Positions 8,450 to 17,021 of a DNA stretch of 64,000 nt are shown piece after piece; the first letter of the stretch is position 1, and every line of letters begins with the position of its first letter. The position numbers and the translations under genes were made by a program. Source of the DNA: Sagittula sp. P11 (GTDB lineage Bacteria > Pseudomonadota > Alphaproteobacteria > Rhodobacterales > Rhodobacteraceae); assembly GCF_002814095.1 (NCBI RefSeq), contig NZ_CP021913.1, positions 558,001-622,000 of the forward strand. The letters are read 5' to 3'. The notes under the pieces are model-generated. The model was not told the origin of the DNA. It saw nothing but the letters and a program-made list of their open reading frames with translations, and searched no databases.

Positions 8450-9400
8450 TCAGACCACCGGGGTCAGGACCGGCTCTCCGCGCAGGTGGGCGCGCAGGTT
8501 CTTCACCACGAGGTCGCCCATTGCCGCGCGGGTCTTGTGCGTGGCGCTGCCGATGTGCGGCAGCAAGACGACGTTCTCCTGTGTCCGGAGCGCCTCCGGC
8601 ACATGCGGTTCCTGCGCAAAGACGTCGAGCGCCGCACCCGCGATGGTGCCCTTCGACAGCGCGTCGATCAGCGCCTCTTCGTCCACCAGATCGCCGCGGG
8701 CAACGTTCACCAGCCGCCCGTCGGAGCCCAGTGCCTCCAGCACCTCGGCGCTGACGATGCCGCGCGTCTGCGGCGTGCTGGGAGCGATCACCACCAGCCA
8801 GTCGACGTCCCGCGCCATGGAGACCGGGTCGGCGTAATACTGGTAGGGCTGGTGCGCCTGCTCGGACCGGCCGTGATAGACGACGCGCATGGAGAAGGCC
8901 TGCGCCAGCCGGGCGATGGCCTTGCCGATCCGCCCCAGCCCGATGATCCCCACCGTCGCGCCGGTCAGCTCGGCGGTCAGCGGCATGGCGCCCTCGCTCT
9001 CCCACCGGCCTGCGCGGACGTATTCGTGGCTGTCGGGCACCCGGTGCGCCAGCGCCAGCATCAGGGCAAGCGTCACCTCCGCCACGCAGTCGTTCAGCAC
9101 GTCCGGCGTGTTGGTCACGCGGACGCCGTGCTCCTTCGCCGCCTCGACGTCGACCGCATCGTAACCCACCCCGAAGGAGGAGATGATCTCCAGGTCGGGC
9201 AGCGCCTCGATGATCTCGCGCGAACAGCCCGTGCCGCCGCCGGTGGCAATGAAGCGGACGCCTGCAGGCAAGGCGGCAAGGAAGGCCGCCTTGTCCTCTG
9301 CGTCGCAATAGCGGTGCAGGGTGAAATCCTGGTCGAGCTGGTCGACCACGCGCGGCGTGAGGTTTGCAACAAGGAGAAGATCGGGTTTGGTCATGGTCAT
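8450..9400 (-). CDS. D-isomer-specific 2-hydroxyacid dehydrogenase (glyoxylate/hydroxypyruvate reductase-like)
   Basis: 316 residues. NAD(P)-binding loop G-L-G-R-I-G at 154-159 and the catalytic triad R235, E264 and H282 in their family contexts (V-A-R-G-D, Q-E-P, P-H-I-G-S-A-T). The family reduces 2-oxoacids such as glyoxylate or hydroxypyruvate to D-2-hydroxyacids, or works in reverse. It starts 12 bases after the stop of the Tct large permease, so it is probably the last gene of the transport operon and acts on the imported compound. Two ATGs (9400, 9394) are possible starts; neither has a strong ribosome site. Confidence 0.88.
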   Translation of the reverse strand: MTMTKPDLLLVANLTPRVVDQLDQDFTLHRYCDAEDKAAFLAALPAGVRFIATGGGTGCSREIIEALPDLEIISSFGVGYDAVDVEAAKEHGVRVTNTPDVLNDCVAEVTLALMLALAHRVPDSHEYVRAGRWESEGAMPLTAELTGATVGIIGLGRIGKAIARLAQAFSMRVVYHGRSEQAHQPYQYYADPVSMARDVDWLVVIAPSTPQTRGIVSAEVLEALGSDGRLVNVARGDLVDEEALIDALSKGTIAGAALDVFAQEPHVPEALRTQENVVLLPHIGSATHKTRAAMGDLVVKNLRAHLRGEPVLTPVV

Positions 9401-9412
9401 ATCGGTCTTTGG

Positions 9413-10924
9413 TCAGTTGGATGTGTCGGTGGCCGCCGTCCCGGACCCTTTGCGGCGCAGCAGCATCAAGACAAGCGGCAGCATCCAGACGGCGATGGTG
9501 AACAGCCCCAGCCCGGCAGAGATGGGCCGTTCGAAGAAGGCAAGGAAGCTGCCGTCGGACTTGATCATTGAGGTGACGAAGTTCTGCTCCAGCATCGGTC
9601 CGAGCACCAGCCCGAGGATCGCGGGCGCGATGGGGATGTCGTTCTCCTCCATCAGGAAACCGATGATGCCGAAGACGAACATCAGCCAGATCCCGAAGAC
9701 GGAGTTGTTGATGGCGAAGGACCCAACCATGCAGAACATCAGGATGATCGGCATCAGCACACGCTGCGGGATGGACAACACCTGCCGCGCGCCCTTGATC
9801 GCCAGCCAGCCCAGCGGCAGCATCAACAGGTTGGCGACGAGGAAGACGATGAACACCGCGTAGATCATCTGCGGCTGGGTGATGAAGACCATCGGGCCGG
9901 GGTTGATGCCCTTGATGTAGAGCACGCCGATGACGATGGCGGTGATGGAGTCGCCGGGAATACCGAACACCAGTGCCGGGATCCACGCCCCGGACATGGC
10001 GCCGTTGTTGGCCGATCCGGCCTCTACCAGACCCTCCACGTGGCCCTTGCCGAACTTCTCGGGCGTCTTGGAGAACTTCTTGGACACCGCGTAGCTGATC
10101 CATGCGGCGATGTCGGCCCCTGCACCGGGCAATGCACCGATGGCGGTGCCAAGCGCACTGCCGCGCAGCGCCTGCACCGGGTACTTGCGCATGTTCTTGA
10201 ACTGCTCGCGAAAGATCCCGCGGTTGCCGGTGGCGGGCGGCTTCTCGTCGCTGCCACGGTGGATGAAGGCGCGGATGACCTCCGATACGGCGAACAGGCC
10301 GATCATCGCGGGAATGAACTGTACGCCGCCCATCAGCTCGACGTTGCCGAAGGTGTAGCGCGGCTCGCCGGCCGGGTTCTCCAGCCCCACCGTGGCGGCG
10401 AAGAGCCCGATGAAGAGCGAGATCAGCCCGCGCGCCGGAGAGCCCGGCGAGATGAAGACCGCGCAGGACAGGCCGAGGACGACGAGCCAGAAGTATTCGA
10501 AGGACGAGAACTTCAGCGCGACCTCGGCCAGCACCGGCGATGCGGTGATCAGCACCAGCGTGCCGAAGATGCCGCCCAGCGAGGAAAAGACCAGCGACGC
10601 ACCGAGCGCCGCCTCGGGCCTGCCCTGTTTGGTCAGGGCGTAGGCGTCCTGCACGTAGGCGGCGCTGGCGGGTGTGCCGGGCATCCTGAGCAAGGTGCCC
10701 GGGATGTCGCCTGCAAAGATCGCCATGGCGGTGGCCGTGACGATGGCGGCGATGGCGGGCACCGGCTCCATGAAGAAGGTGACGGGCACAAGGAGCGCCG
10801 TGGCCATGGTGGCCGTGAGCCCCGGGATCGCACCGACGAACATGCCGAAGGCTGCCGCGGCAAGGATGACCAGCAGGACGTATGGCTGAAAGACAAGACC
10901 GGCGGCTTCGGCGACTACGGACAT
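9413..10924 (-). CDS. tctA: Tripartite tricarboxylate transporter, large permease TctA
   Basis: 503 residues, very hydrophobic, about 12 membrane helices. The conserved Tct signatures are visible: F-V-G-A-I-P-G-L-T-A-T near residue 30 and the second P-G-x-G-A-D/P-G-I-P-G-D motifs near residues 260 and 315. TctA forms the translocation path driven by an ion gradient with TctB and the periplasmic TctC. It follows tctB by seven bases. Substrate unknown; the adjoining hydroxyacid dehydrogenase suggests a carboxylate or hydroxyacid. Confidence 0.93.
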   Translation of the reverse strand: MSVVAEAAGLVFQPYVLLVILAAAAFGMFVGAIPGLTATMATALLVPVTFFMEPVPAIAAIVTATAMAIFAGDIPGTLLRMPGTPASAAYVQDAYALTKQGRPEAALGASLVFSSLGGIFGTLVLITASPVLAEVALKFSSFEYFWLVVLGLSCAVFISPGSPARGLISLFIGLFAATVGLENPAGEPRYTFGNVELMGGVQFIPAMIGLFAVSEVIRAFIHRGSDEKPPATGNRGIFREQFKNMRKYPVQALRGSALGTAIGALPGAGADIAAWISYAVSKKFSKTPEKFGKGHVEGLVEAGSANNGAMSGAWIPALVFGIPGDSITAIVIGVLYIKGINPGPMVFITQPQMIYAVFIVFLVANLLMLPLGWLAIKGARQVLSIPQRVLMPIILMFCMVGSFAINNSVFGIWLMFVFGIIGFLMEENDIPIAPAILGLVLGPMLEQNFVTSMIKSDGSFLAFFERPISAGLGLFTIAVWMLPLVLMLLRRKGSGTAATDTSN

Positions 10925-10931
10925 GACGGCC

Positions 10932-11405
10932 TCACCAAAGGAACGGCAGGAAGGGGCTGCGCGGCAGCGGCACCAGCAGCAGCTTGCCGAAGCTCTGCTG
11001 GATCGCCAGGGCGGCGACCAGCGCGACCGGCACGGCGATCACGAGGCGCACGCCCAGAACGAGCATCGCCAGCACCATCACCGCAAGCGCCGTCGGCAGG
11101 AACCCCAGTAGTGGCGACAGCAGGATGTAGGCGAGGATCAGCAGCAGGACGCAGGCCATGCGGATCAGCGAGGCGGTGTTGCCCGTCCATTCCGCCAGCC
11201 GCAGGCCCGGCAGCCGTTCGCCCGCCATGACCGCCTTGACGATCAGGAAGAGCCCGGTCAGCACCGTCACCAGCGCGATGGCGCGCGGCATGGTGCCTGC
11301 GCCGTAGGCCTGTCCGGGGATTGCCTTGAAGTTCCAGGCCGAGATGTAGATCGCGATGCCCCCCAGCAGGGTCAACAGCCCAAGGGTCAGATCGGTGACG
11401 CGCAT
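10932..11405 (-). CDS. tctB: Tripartite tricarboxylate transporter, small permease TctB
   Basis: 157 residues with four predicted membrane helices, the second pair near the C-terminus, matching the size and topology of TctB. It lies between tctC and tctA in the usual order. Its sequence is poorly conserved in the family, so identification relies on topology and position. Confidence 0.88.
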   Translation of the reverse strand: MRVTDLTLGLLTLLGGIAIYISAWNFKAIPGQAYGAGTMPRAIALVTVLTGLFLIVKAVMAGERLPGLRLAEWTGNTASLIRMACVLLLILAYILLSPLLGFLPTALAVMVLAMLVLGVRLVIAVPVALVAALAIQQSFGKLLLVPLPRSPFLPFLW

Positions 11406-11440
11406 TCTGCTGTCCTCGTTGATTGGTCCCGGAAGACGGG

Positions 11441-11476
11441 AAAAGGGCCGGAGGTGATGCCATCATCCCCCGGCCC
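11441..11476 (-). terminator. Hairpin with T-run between tctC and tctB
   Basis: Read on the minus strand: GGGCCGG pairs with CCGGCCC (11470-11476 and 11445-11451) around an inner GATG/CATC pairing, followed by TTTT (11444-11441). It lies in the tctC-tctB gap. Partial termination here would give more binding protein than permease, as is common in such operons. Confidence 0.65.
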
Positions 11477-11493
11477 CCGCTGTCGGTCGGACC

Positions 11494-12465
11494 TTACTCG
11501 GCCGCCAGACCGGCCTTCTTCATGACCTCGCCGAAGGCGGCATCGTCGTCTGCGACGATCTGCGTGGCCTCGTCGCCGCGCGCCCACCGCAGGCCGAAGC
11601 CGCGGTCCTTCATGAACGTCTGGTACTCTTCCGAGTTGTAGGCGGTTTCGATGGCGTCCATCAGCTTGGTCTTCACGTCGTCGGGCAGACCGTCCGGAGC
11701 GGCGACGGAGCGCCACACGGCGACCGTCCAGTCAGACCCGGTGGATTCCGCCAGCGTTGGCACGTCCGGGAAGGCGTTCTGCCGTTCCGCCGACATGGTG
11801 GCCAGTGCCACGACACGGTTCGCGTCGATCATCGAACGGCCCTCGGCCAGCGACGACGGCACGATGTCCACACCGCCCGCGACCATGTCGGTCAGGCCGG
11901 GCGCGGCGCCCTGGCTGGGGACGAAGGTCACGTGGTCGGGGGCCAGCCCCTCGGACAGGAGCCACCCGGCGAGGCCTACGTGCCAGATGCCGCCCTGCCC
12001 GGTGCCGGACGCCTTGTAGGTGCCCGCAGGCTCGCTCTTTATGCTCTCCAGCAGCGCCTCGACGCTGTCGAAGCCCGAGTCGGCCGAAACCATGACGCCG
12101 CCCGGATCGGCGTTGACGATGGCGAGGATGTCGAAGTCCTCGTAGGTCAGCTCGGTCAGGCCCTGCCAGTGCATCATGTCGATCTCGATGGTCATGATGC
12201 CGATGGTGTAGCCGTCGGGCTCGGCGTTCGCGATGGCGCTGTGGCCCACCACGCCCGAGCCGCCGGTGCGGTTCACCACGTTGACCGGCACGCCCAGCTC
12301 CTTCTGGATCTCGGCGCCCAGCAGACGGCCGACGGCATCGGTGCCGCCGCCCGCGCCCCACGGCACGATCAGCTGGATCGGCCGCTCGGGGTACTCTGCC
12401 CAGGCGGCGCCGGTCACGGCGGCAAGCGTCACGGCCGCGGCGGCGGCGGTTTTCATGAAGTTCAT
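11494..12465 (-). CDS. tctC: Tripartite tricarboxylate transporter substrate-binding protein TctC
   Basis: 323 residues with a Sec signal peptide (about 1-23, cleavage after A-W-A) and the Bug/TctC family start Y-P-x-R-P-I-x-L-I-V-P-W-G-A-G-G-G-T-D. These periplasmic proteins trap a carboxylate and deliver it to TctAB. It is the first gene of the tct operon, 242 bases from the divergent LysR regulator. Confidence 0.94.
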   Translation of the reverse strand: MNFMKTAAAAAVTLAAVTGAAWAEYPERPIQLIVPWGAGGGTDAVGRLLGAEIQKELGVPVNVVNRTGGSGVVGHSAIANAEPDGYTIGIMTIEIDMMHWQGLTELTYEDFDILAIVNADPGGVMVSADSGFDSVEALLESIKSEPAGTYKASGTGQGGIWHVGLAGWLLSEGLAPDHVTFVPSQGAAPGLTDMVAGGVDIVPSSLAEGRSMIDANRVVALATMSAERQNAFPDVPTLAESTGSDWTVAVWRSVAAPDGLPDDVKTKLMDAIETAYNSEEYQTFMKDRGFGLRWARGDEATQIVADDDAAFGEVMKKAGLAAE

Positions 12466-12670
12466 GGTAATCCTCCTCTTTTCCCTGTTTCCGGCTGCGG
12501 GTCAAACGCGCCCGCGCCGCGAATCTGCGAGGGGTCGGAAGCGGATCGGCACGCCCGCGGCACATGTCCGCATGGCGCCGATGCTGTCCGTGGTTCCCCC
12601 CGTAGTCTCCTCCACCGTTGACGCTATCCAGCGCAGTGATAACGTTCCAATGAAACAATCCACTTCTGCG

Positions 12671-12685
12671 ATCGCGAAAAGCGAT
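12671..12685. promoter_or_regulatory. Candidate LysR-type operator (T-N11-A palindrome)
   Basis: ATCGC-GAAAA-GCGAT is a perfect 5-bp palindrome with a 5-base centre that also fits the T-N11-A rule for LysR boxes. It sits between tctC and the LysR gene, 22 bases before the proposed start of the regulator, where it could serve both control of tctCBA and autoregulation. Confidence 0.5.
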
Positions 12686-12707
12686 TGCTCTTCCGGGGAG
12701 GCACAGG

Positions 12708-13670
12708 CTGGACAGGGACATCACCGCCAACCTCAAGGTGCGGCATCTTTCGCTGATCGTGGCGCTTGCCGATCACGGCACGACCCACAGCGCGGCGGAC
12801 GCGCTCAACATGACGCAATCGACCGCGTCCAAGATGCTGCGGGACGTCGAGGAGATCTTTCAGGCCTCCCTGTTCGAGCGCAGCCCGCGCGGCATGGTGC
12901 TGACGCCGCTGGGCCAGTTCGCCGTGGACAACGCGCGGGCGCAACTTTCGCGGCTGCAACGGTTTTCCGAGGAGTTCTCCGCCCGGCGTGCCGGCGGTTA
13001 CGGGACGCTGGCCATCGGCGCCATCACCGGGGCGGCGCCGGACCTGGTGGCCCGCGCCGTGGCCGAGATCAAGGCCCGCCGCCCGCAGCTCTCCGTGGCT
13101 CTGCACGGAGAGACCAGCGACGGCATCCTGTCGGAACTGGAGGCCGGGCGGCTCGACCTGGCCGTCGGGCGGTTCAGCGCAGAACGGCACAGGACCGTGT
13201 TCTCCTTCGAACCGCTGGCGGAGGAACGGCTAGTCGTGGTGGCGCGCTCCGGTCACAGGCTGGCCAGCGGCGCGCGGCGGCTCGACGACCTCCAGGACTG
13301 CGCCTGGGCGTTGCAGCCGGAAAGCAACCCCTCACGCCAGGTGCTCGACGCGGCCTTCGACCGGGCGGGCCTGCGGCGTCCGCGGGACACCATCGAATGT
13401 TCGTCGATCCTGCTGATCCTGAACTTGGTGCAGGAGTCCGAGGCCGTGGCCCTGCTGCCCGCAGCGGTGGTTCAGGCGCATGTGAAGGCAGGATTGTTCA
13501 CCGTCCTGGACATACGGCCGGAGATCCGGCTGTCGGGCTTCGGCCTCGTCACGCGCCGCAAGGAACCGCTGGAGCCCGTCGCGCTGGAGTTCTGCGACAT
13601 CCTGCGCGCCCGCGCCCGCGGGGACAGCCCGCGCCGGACGACCGGGCGCGCCGGGTCTTCCCGAACCTAG
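12708..13670 (+). CDS. LysR-family transcriptional regulator (probable CTG start)
   Basis: 320 residues from a CTG at 12708. N-terminal winged HTH (about residues 12-70 with the S-A-A-D-A-L-N-M-T-Q-S-T-A-S-K pattern) and a C-terminal substrate-binding domain. The first GTG in frame (12738) has no ribosome site and would remove residues (L-D-R-D-I-T-A-N-L-K) that LysR proteins of this type normally carry, whereas the CTG has GGGGAGG six bases upstream. It is divergent from tctC and is the likely regulator of the tct/dehydrogenase operon. The CTG start is inferred. Confidence 0.85.
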   Translation: MDRDITANLKVRHLSLIVALADHGTTHSAADALNMTQSTASKMLRDVEEIFQASLFERSPRGMVLTPLGQFAVDNARAQLSRLQRFSEEFSARRAGGYGTLAIGAITGAAPDLVARAVAEIKARRPQLSVALHGETSDGILSELEAGRLDLAVGRFSAERHRTVFSFEPLAEERLVVVARSGHRLASGARRLDDLQDCAWALQPESNPSRQVLDAAFDRAGLRRPRDTIECSSILLILNLVQESEAVALLPAAVVQAHVKAGLFTVLDIRPEIRLSGFGLVTRRKEPLEPVALEFCDILRARARGDSPRRTTGRAGSSRT

Positions 13671-13749
13671 ACGGCAACGCGGTCGGGCATGGCCCTGCCC
13701 CGTCCCCGCTCTGCACAGTCGTCGACCGGATCGGGCAGACCGGGCGCCC

Positions 13750-14628
13750 TCAGCGCGCCTGTTCCAGTTCGGAGAGGGCGTCGCGCAGGGTCTCGACCTC
13801 GTTGAGGTGGTGCAACGCGGCGTCGCCCAGGGCTTCGGCGGTATCGGCGGCCAGCAGGCGCAGAACCGTCATGACGCCCACGTAGCTGTCCAGCGGCAAG
13901 GCGGTCTCCACCGCGCAGGTCAGCGTCCATGTGGCGAAGGCGGGCGCTTCGCGCAGCCCTTTGTCCGCCACCAGGACAAGCCGCGCGCCGCGCCCGGCCA
14001 GCAGCCGCACGAGGTGCCCGAACTGCGCCGGGCGGCGGCGCAGGCCGATCACCACGACCACGTCGCCCGGGCCGACCCCGGCGATGCCTTCTGCCAGCGT
14101 CTGCCCTTCCAGCGCGAGGGGCGCCACATCGGCCCGCAACTGCGCAAGCTGTGCGGTCAGGTAATCCGCGAGGAAACGGCTGTTCCGGAACCCGATAAGG
14201 CGCACCTGACGCGCCTCCGCCAGTGCCCCGGCGATCTCGACCAACATGCGCGGGTCGATCTGGGCCAGCGTCGCCTCGATCACGCCTGCCTCCGCGCGCA
14301 GCAGGTCGGCATGGCTCGACGCCATCTGCATGTCGCCCTTCATGAACAGCGGGGAGCCGGTCTCGCGCAGGGTGCGGGCGTCCTGGCGCGCATCCTCGAA
14401 ACTGCGATAGCCGAGCCGCTGCACGAAGCGGCTGACCGTCGCGTTGGACACCCCCGCCAACCCGGCCAGTTCCGAGGCGGTCCAGACCGGCATCTCGGAG
14501 GGCGCATTCAGGATCGTGTCCGCCACGCGCGTCTCGCGGTCGGGCAGGCTGGCATAGGTCTCGTGGATTCGCCGCAGCAGGGAGCCACGCGCATCGGAAG
14601 GGGCGTCAGCGTTCATGTTCCATGACAT
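13750..14628 (-). CDS. RpiR/MurR-family transcriptional regulator
   Basis: 292 residues: an N-terminal HTH_6 domain (about 20-95, with V-A-D-x-I-L and the G-V-S-N-A-T-V-S-R-F recognition helix) and a C-terminal SIS domain (about 130-270) that in relatives binds phospho-sugars. Here the SIS may bind another ligand. It is divergent from the ABC importer/catabolic operon and is its likely repressor or activator. The ATG at 14628 lies close to an AAGGGG site; an ATG at 14616 is also possible. Confidence 0.9.
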   Translation of the reverse strand: MSWNMNADAPSDARGSLLRRIHETYASLPDRETRVADTILNAPSEMPVWTASELAGLAGVSNATVSRFVQRLGYRSFEDARQDARTLRETGSPLFMKGDMQMASSHADLLRAEAGVIEATLAQIDPRMLVEIAGALAEARQVRLIGFRNSRFLADYLTAQLAQLRADVAPLALEGQTLAEGIAGVGPGDVVVVIGLRRRPAQFGHLVRLLAGRGARLVLVADKGLREAPAFATWTLTCAVETALPLDSYVGVMTVLRLLAADTAEALGDAALHHLNEVETLRDALSELEQAR

Positions 14629-14798
14629 TTACCCCTTTTCATCGACATGCAAACTCATTTTCACCGCCACCTGCTCCGTCATGCCGCCCCCTCTCCCCAT
14701 ATCGAAAACGACCGTTTCCCGGGCGCCGGCACGCCGGGTCTGCCACATTTCCGGGCAAACCGTGGCCGCAATCCTGTTTTCACCATTTTAACTTATAC

Positions 14799-14812
14799 GA
14801 AAATCAGTTTTC
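14799..14812. promoter_or_regulatory. Candidate RpiR operator
   Basis: GAAAA-TCAG-TTTTC is a perfect inverted repeat in the 294-base gap between the RpiR gene and the solute-binding protein. TTTTCA half-sites recur nearby (around 14636, 14657 and 14776). GAAA/TTTC palindromes are typical of RpiR family operators. The same gap must hold both divergent promoters. Confidence 0.45.
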
Positions 14813-14922
14813 ATGCCACCCTCGGCACATGGCCCTTCCCGGCAGGAACCGACCCGCCGGCACGGCCCTGCACAACAAGAATGACAAAGACCCGCCCGAC
14901 AGATCCAACAGAGAGGAAGACC

Positions 14923-15990
14923 ATGCACCGCCGAACCCTCCTTCAATCCGCACTGGCCGGCACCGCGCTTGGCGCCCTGGCCCCCGCCACGCGAGCCTTT
15001 GCCGCCACCGACATCCTCTGGATGACATGGGAGAACCTGGCCAAGGACGAGTACCTCGCGCCCTTCCTGTCCGCCCATGACGTGACGCTCACCAAGACCT
15101 TCATCGGCACCGACGACGAACAGTTCGCCAAACTGCGCGCCGGCGGCGCCTCGTCGGTCGACCTCATCACGCCCGGGCTCGACAAGGTGGAGTTCTACAC
15201 CGCCTCCGACCTGCTTCAGCCGATCGACTTCGAGAAAGTGCCGAACGCCGCCCTGCTTTACGACACGTTCAAGCAGACCCCGCTGGGCAAGGTCGATGGC
15301 GAGACCTACGGCATCCCGTTCTATTGGGGCATCAACCCCATCGTCTACCGCGCCGACCTGATGGACGAGGAACCCGACTGGTCGGTGTTCTTCGAAGGCG
15401 ACAAGTACGACGGCAAGCTCGCCATGCGGGACTACGCGCTCGAAGGCATCATGATCGCGGCCATGTACCTCGGAATCCCGGAGTCCGAGATGTTCGACAT
15501 GGACGACACCCAGCTGGCCGAGATCAAGCGCGTGCTGATGATCCAGAAGTCCAAGCTCAGGACCTACTGGAACTCCATCGGCGACCTGACCAACCTGTTT
15601 GCCACCGGCGAAGTGGTCTGCGCCTTTTCCTGGGTGCCGCCCTACTACGACCTGCGCGCGCAGGGCATCGACATGGGCATGGCAAAGCCCGAGGCCGGCG
15701 TGATCGGCTGGTGCGACACCATTGCCGTGCCGAAGGGCGTCGAGGGCGAGCGGCTGGACGCCACCTTCGCGCTGGTGAACTACCTGCTCGGCCCCGAGTA
15801 CGGCAAGATGCTGGCCACGGGCGGCCCCTATGCGCAATCGACCAGCGCCGCGCGCGACATGCTGAGCCCGGAAGAGCAGTCGAAGATCTTCGTCGACGAC
15901 CTGTCGGTGATGGACAGCTTCGTCTGGAAGAAGAACCCGCCGCGCTACAACGAGTGGGTCGCGCTCTGGAACGAGGTCAAGGCAAGCTGA
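14923..15990 (+). CDS. ABC transporter solute-binding protein (PotD/spermidine-putrescine type)
   Basis: 355 residues. A twin-arginine-like signal (H-R-R-T-L-L with a hydrophobic Ala-rich core) suggests Tat export. The mature part has the PotD-like pattern around residues 60-70 (D-D-E-Q-F-A-K-L-R-A-G) and W-G-I-N-P-I-V-Y. Good GAGAGGAAG ribosome site. It opens the operon of the importer and three catabolic enzymes, so the ligand is probably an amino-acid-like or ureido compound rather than a polyamine, though this is inference. Confidence 0.88.
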   Translation: MHRRTLLQSALAGTALGALAPATRAFAATDILWMTWENLAKDEYLAPFLSAHDVTLTKTFIGTDDEQFAKLRAGGASSVDLITPGLDKVEFYTASDLLQPIDFEKVPNAALLYDTFKQTPLGKVDGETYGIPFYWGINPIVYRADLMDEEPDWSVFFEGDKYDGKLAMRDYALEGIMIAAMYLGIPESEMFDMDDTQLAEIKRVLMIQKSKLRTYWNSIGDLTNLFATGEVVCAFSWVPPYYDLRAQGIDMGMAKPEAGVIGWCDTIAVPKGVEGERLDATFALVNYLLGPEYGKMLATGGPYAQSTSAARDMLSPEEQSKIFVDDLSVMDSFVWKKNPPRYNEWVALWNEVKAS

Positions 15991-17021
15991 TGCCGGCCCT
16001 CCTGGAAGCGTCCGCGCTGACAAAGACCTACGGTCGCGTGACGGCCGTGGCCGGGGTGGATTTCACCCTGGCCGAAAACAGCTACGTGACGCTTCTGGGA
16101 CCCTCCGGCTGCGGCAAGACGTCGATCCTGCGGATGATCGGCGGGTTCGAGGACGTCAGCTCCGGCGCCCTGCGCCTTGACGGCAAGCGGCTGGACCAGG
16201 TGCCGGCCGCAAAGCGCCCGATCAACACCGTCTTCCAGAACTACGCGCTATTCCCGCATCTCACGGTGCTGGAGAACGCGGGCTTCGGTCTGGCCTATGC
16301 GGGCAATTCCCGGGCCGAGATCGCCACCCGCGCCCATGACGTCCTGAAGACCGTGCAGATGGAGGGGTTTGCCGAGCGCCGCCCCTCGCAACTCTCCGGC
16401 GGGCAGCAGCAGCGCGTGGCGCTGGCGCGTGCCATCGTCAACCGGCCGCGCCTGCTGCTGCTGGACGAGCCGCTCTCCGCGCTCGACCGGCGCATGCGCA
16501 AGGACATGCAGATCGAGCTGAAGGATCTGCAAAGGCGGCTCGGCATGACCTTCCTGCATGTGACTCACGACCAGGAGGAGGCCTTCGCCCTCTCCGACAG
16601 CATCGTCGTCATGCGCGATGGCCGCATCGAACAACAGGGCCGCCCGCAGGACATCTACGCCCGTCCGCGCACCGCCTGGGTCGCCGATTTCATCGGTGGC
16701 GCCACCTGCGTGCCCGGCGAGGTCCGCGCCCGGACGGGCGAGACCGCCACCCTGGACACCCCCCTTGGCACCTTCACCTGCCCGGCGGCGGCAGAGGCCA
16801 AGGGCGGCGCGGTACTCTGCCTGCGCCCCGAGCAGGTGGGGCTGGCGGACGAGGGCATCCCCGCGACCGTCACCCACTGCGTCTTCCGCGGCGCGGACTG
16901 GCTGATCGAGTGCAGCGCGGGGAACCTGACCGTGCAGGCGACCCATGCGGGCACCCCTCCCGATCCCGGCGCGACCGTGGCGCTGGCCTTCGATCCGTCC
17001 CGCGCGTGGATCGCCGCATGA
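15990..17021 (+). CDS. ABC transporter ATP-binding protein (PotA-like)
   Basis: 343 residues: Walker A G37-P-S-G-C-G-K-T44, signature L-S-G-G-Q-Q-Q near residue 137, Walker B L-L-L-L-D-E-P, H-loop H-V-T-H-D, and a C-terminal TOBE_2 domain from about residue 240. It energises uptake with the two permeases that follow. Start ATG overlaps the binding-protein stop as TGATG. Confidence 0.93.
   Translation: MPALLEASALTKTYGRVTAVAGVDFTLAENSYVTLLGPSGCGKTSILRMIGGFEDVSSGALRLDGKRLDQVPAAKRPINTVFQNYALFPHLTVLENAGFGLAYAGNSRAEIATRAHDVLKTVQMEGFAERRPSQLSGGQQQRVALARAIVNRPRLLLLDEPLSALDRRMRKDMQIELKDLQRRLGMTFLHVTHDQEEAFALSDSIVVMRDGRIEQQGRPQDIYARPRTAWVADFIGGATCVPGEVRARTGETATLDTPLGTFTCPAAAEAKGGAVLCLRPEQVGLADEGIPATVTHCVFRGADWLIECSAGNLTVQATHAGTPPDPGATVALAFDPSRAWIAA

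Noticed and set aside
14788-16023. 411-codon minus-strand frame over the solute-binding protein
   Set aside because: Antisense shadow of a gene with a signal peptide and a good ribosome site; composition is His/Arg/Val/Gly-rich as for other shadows.
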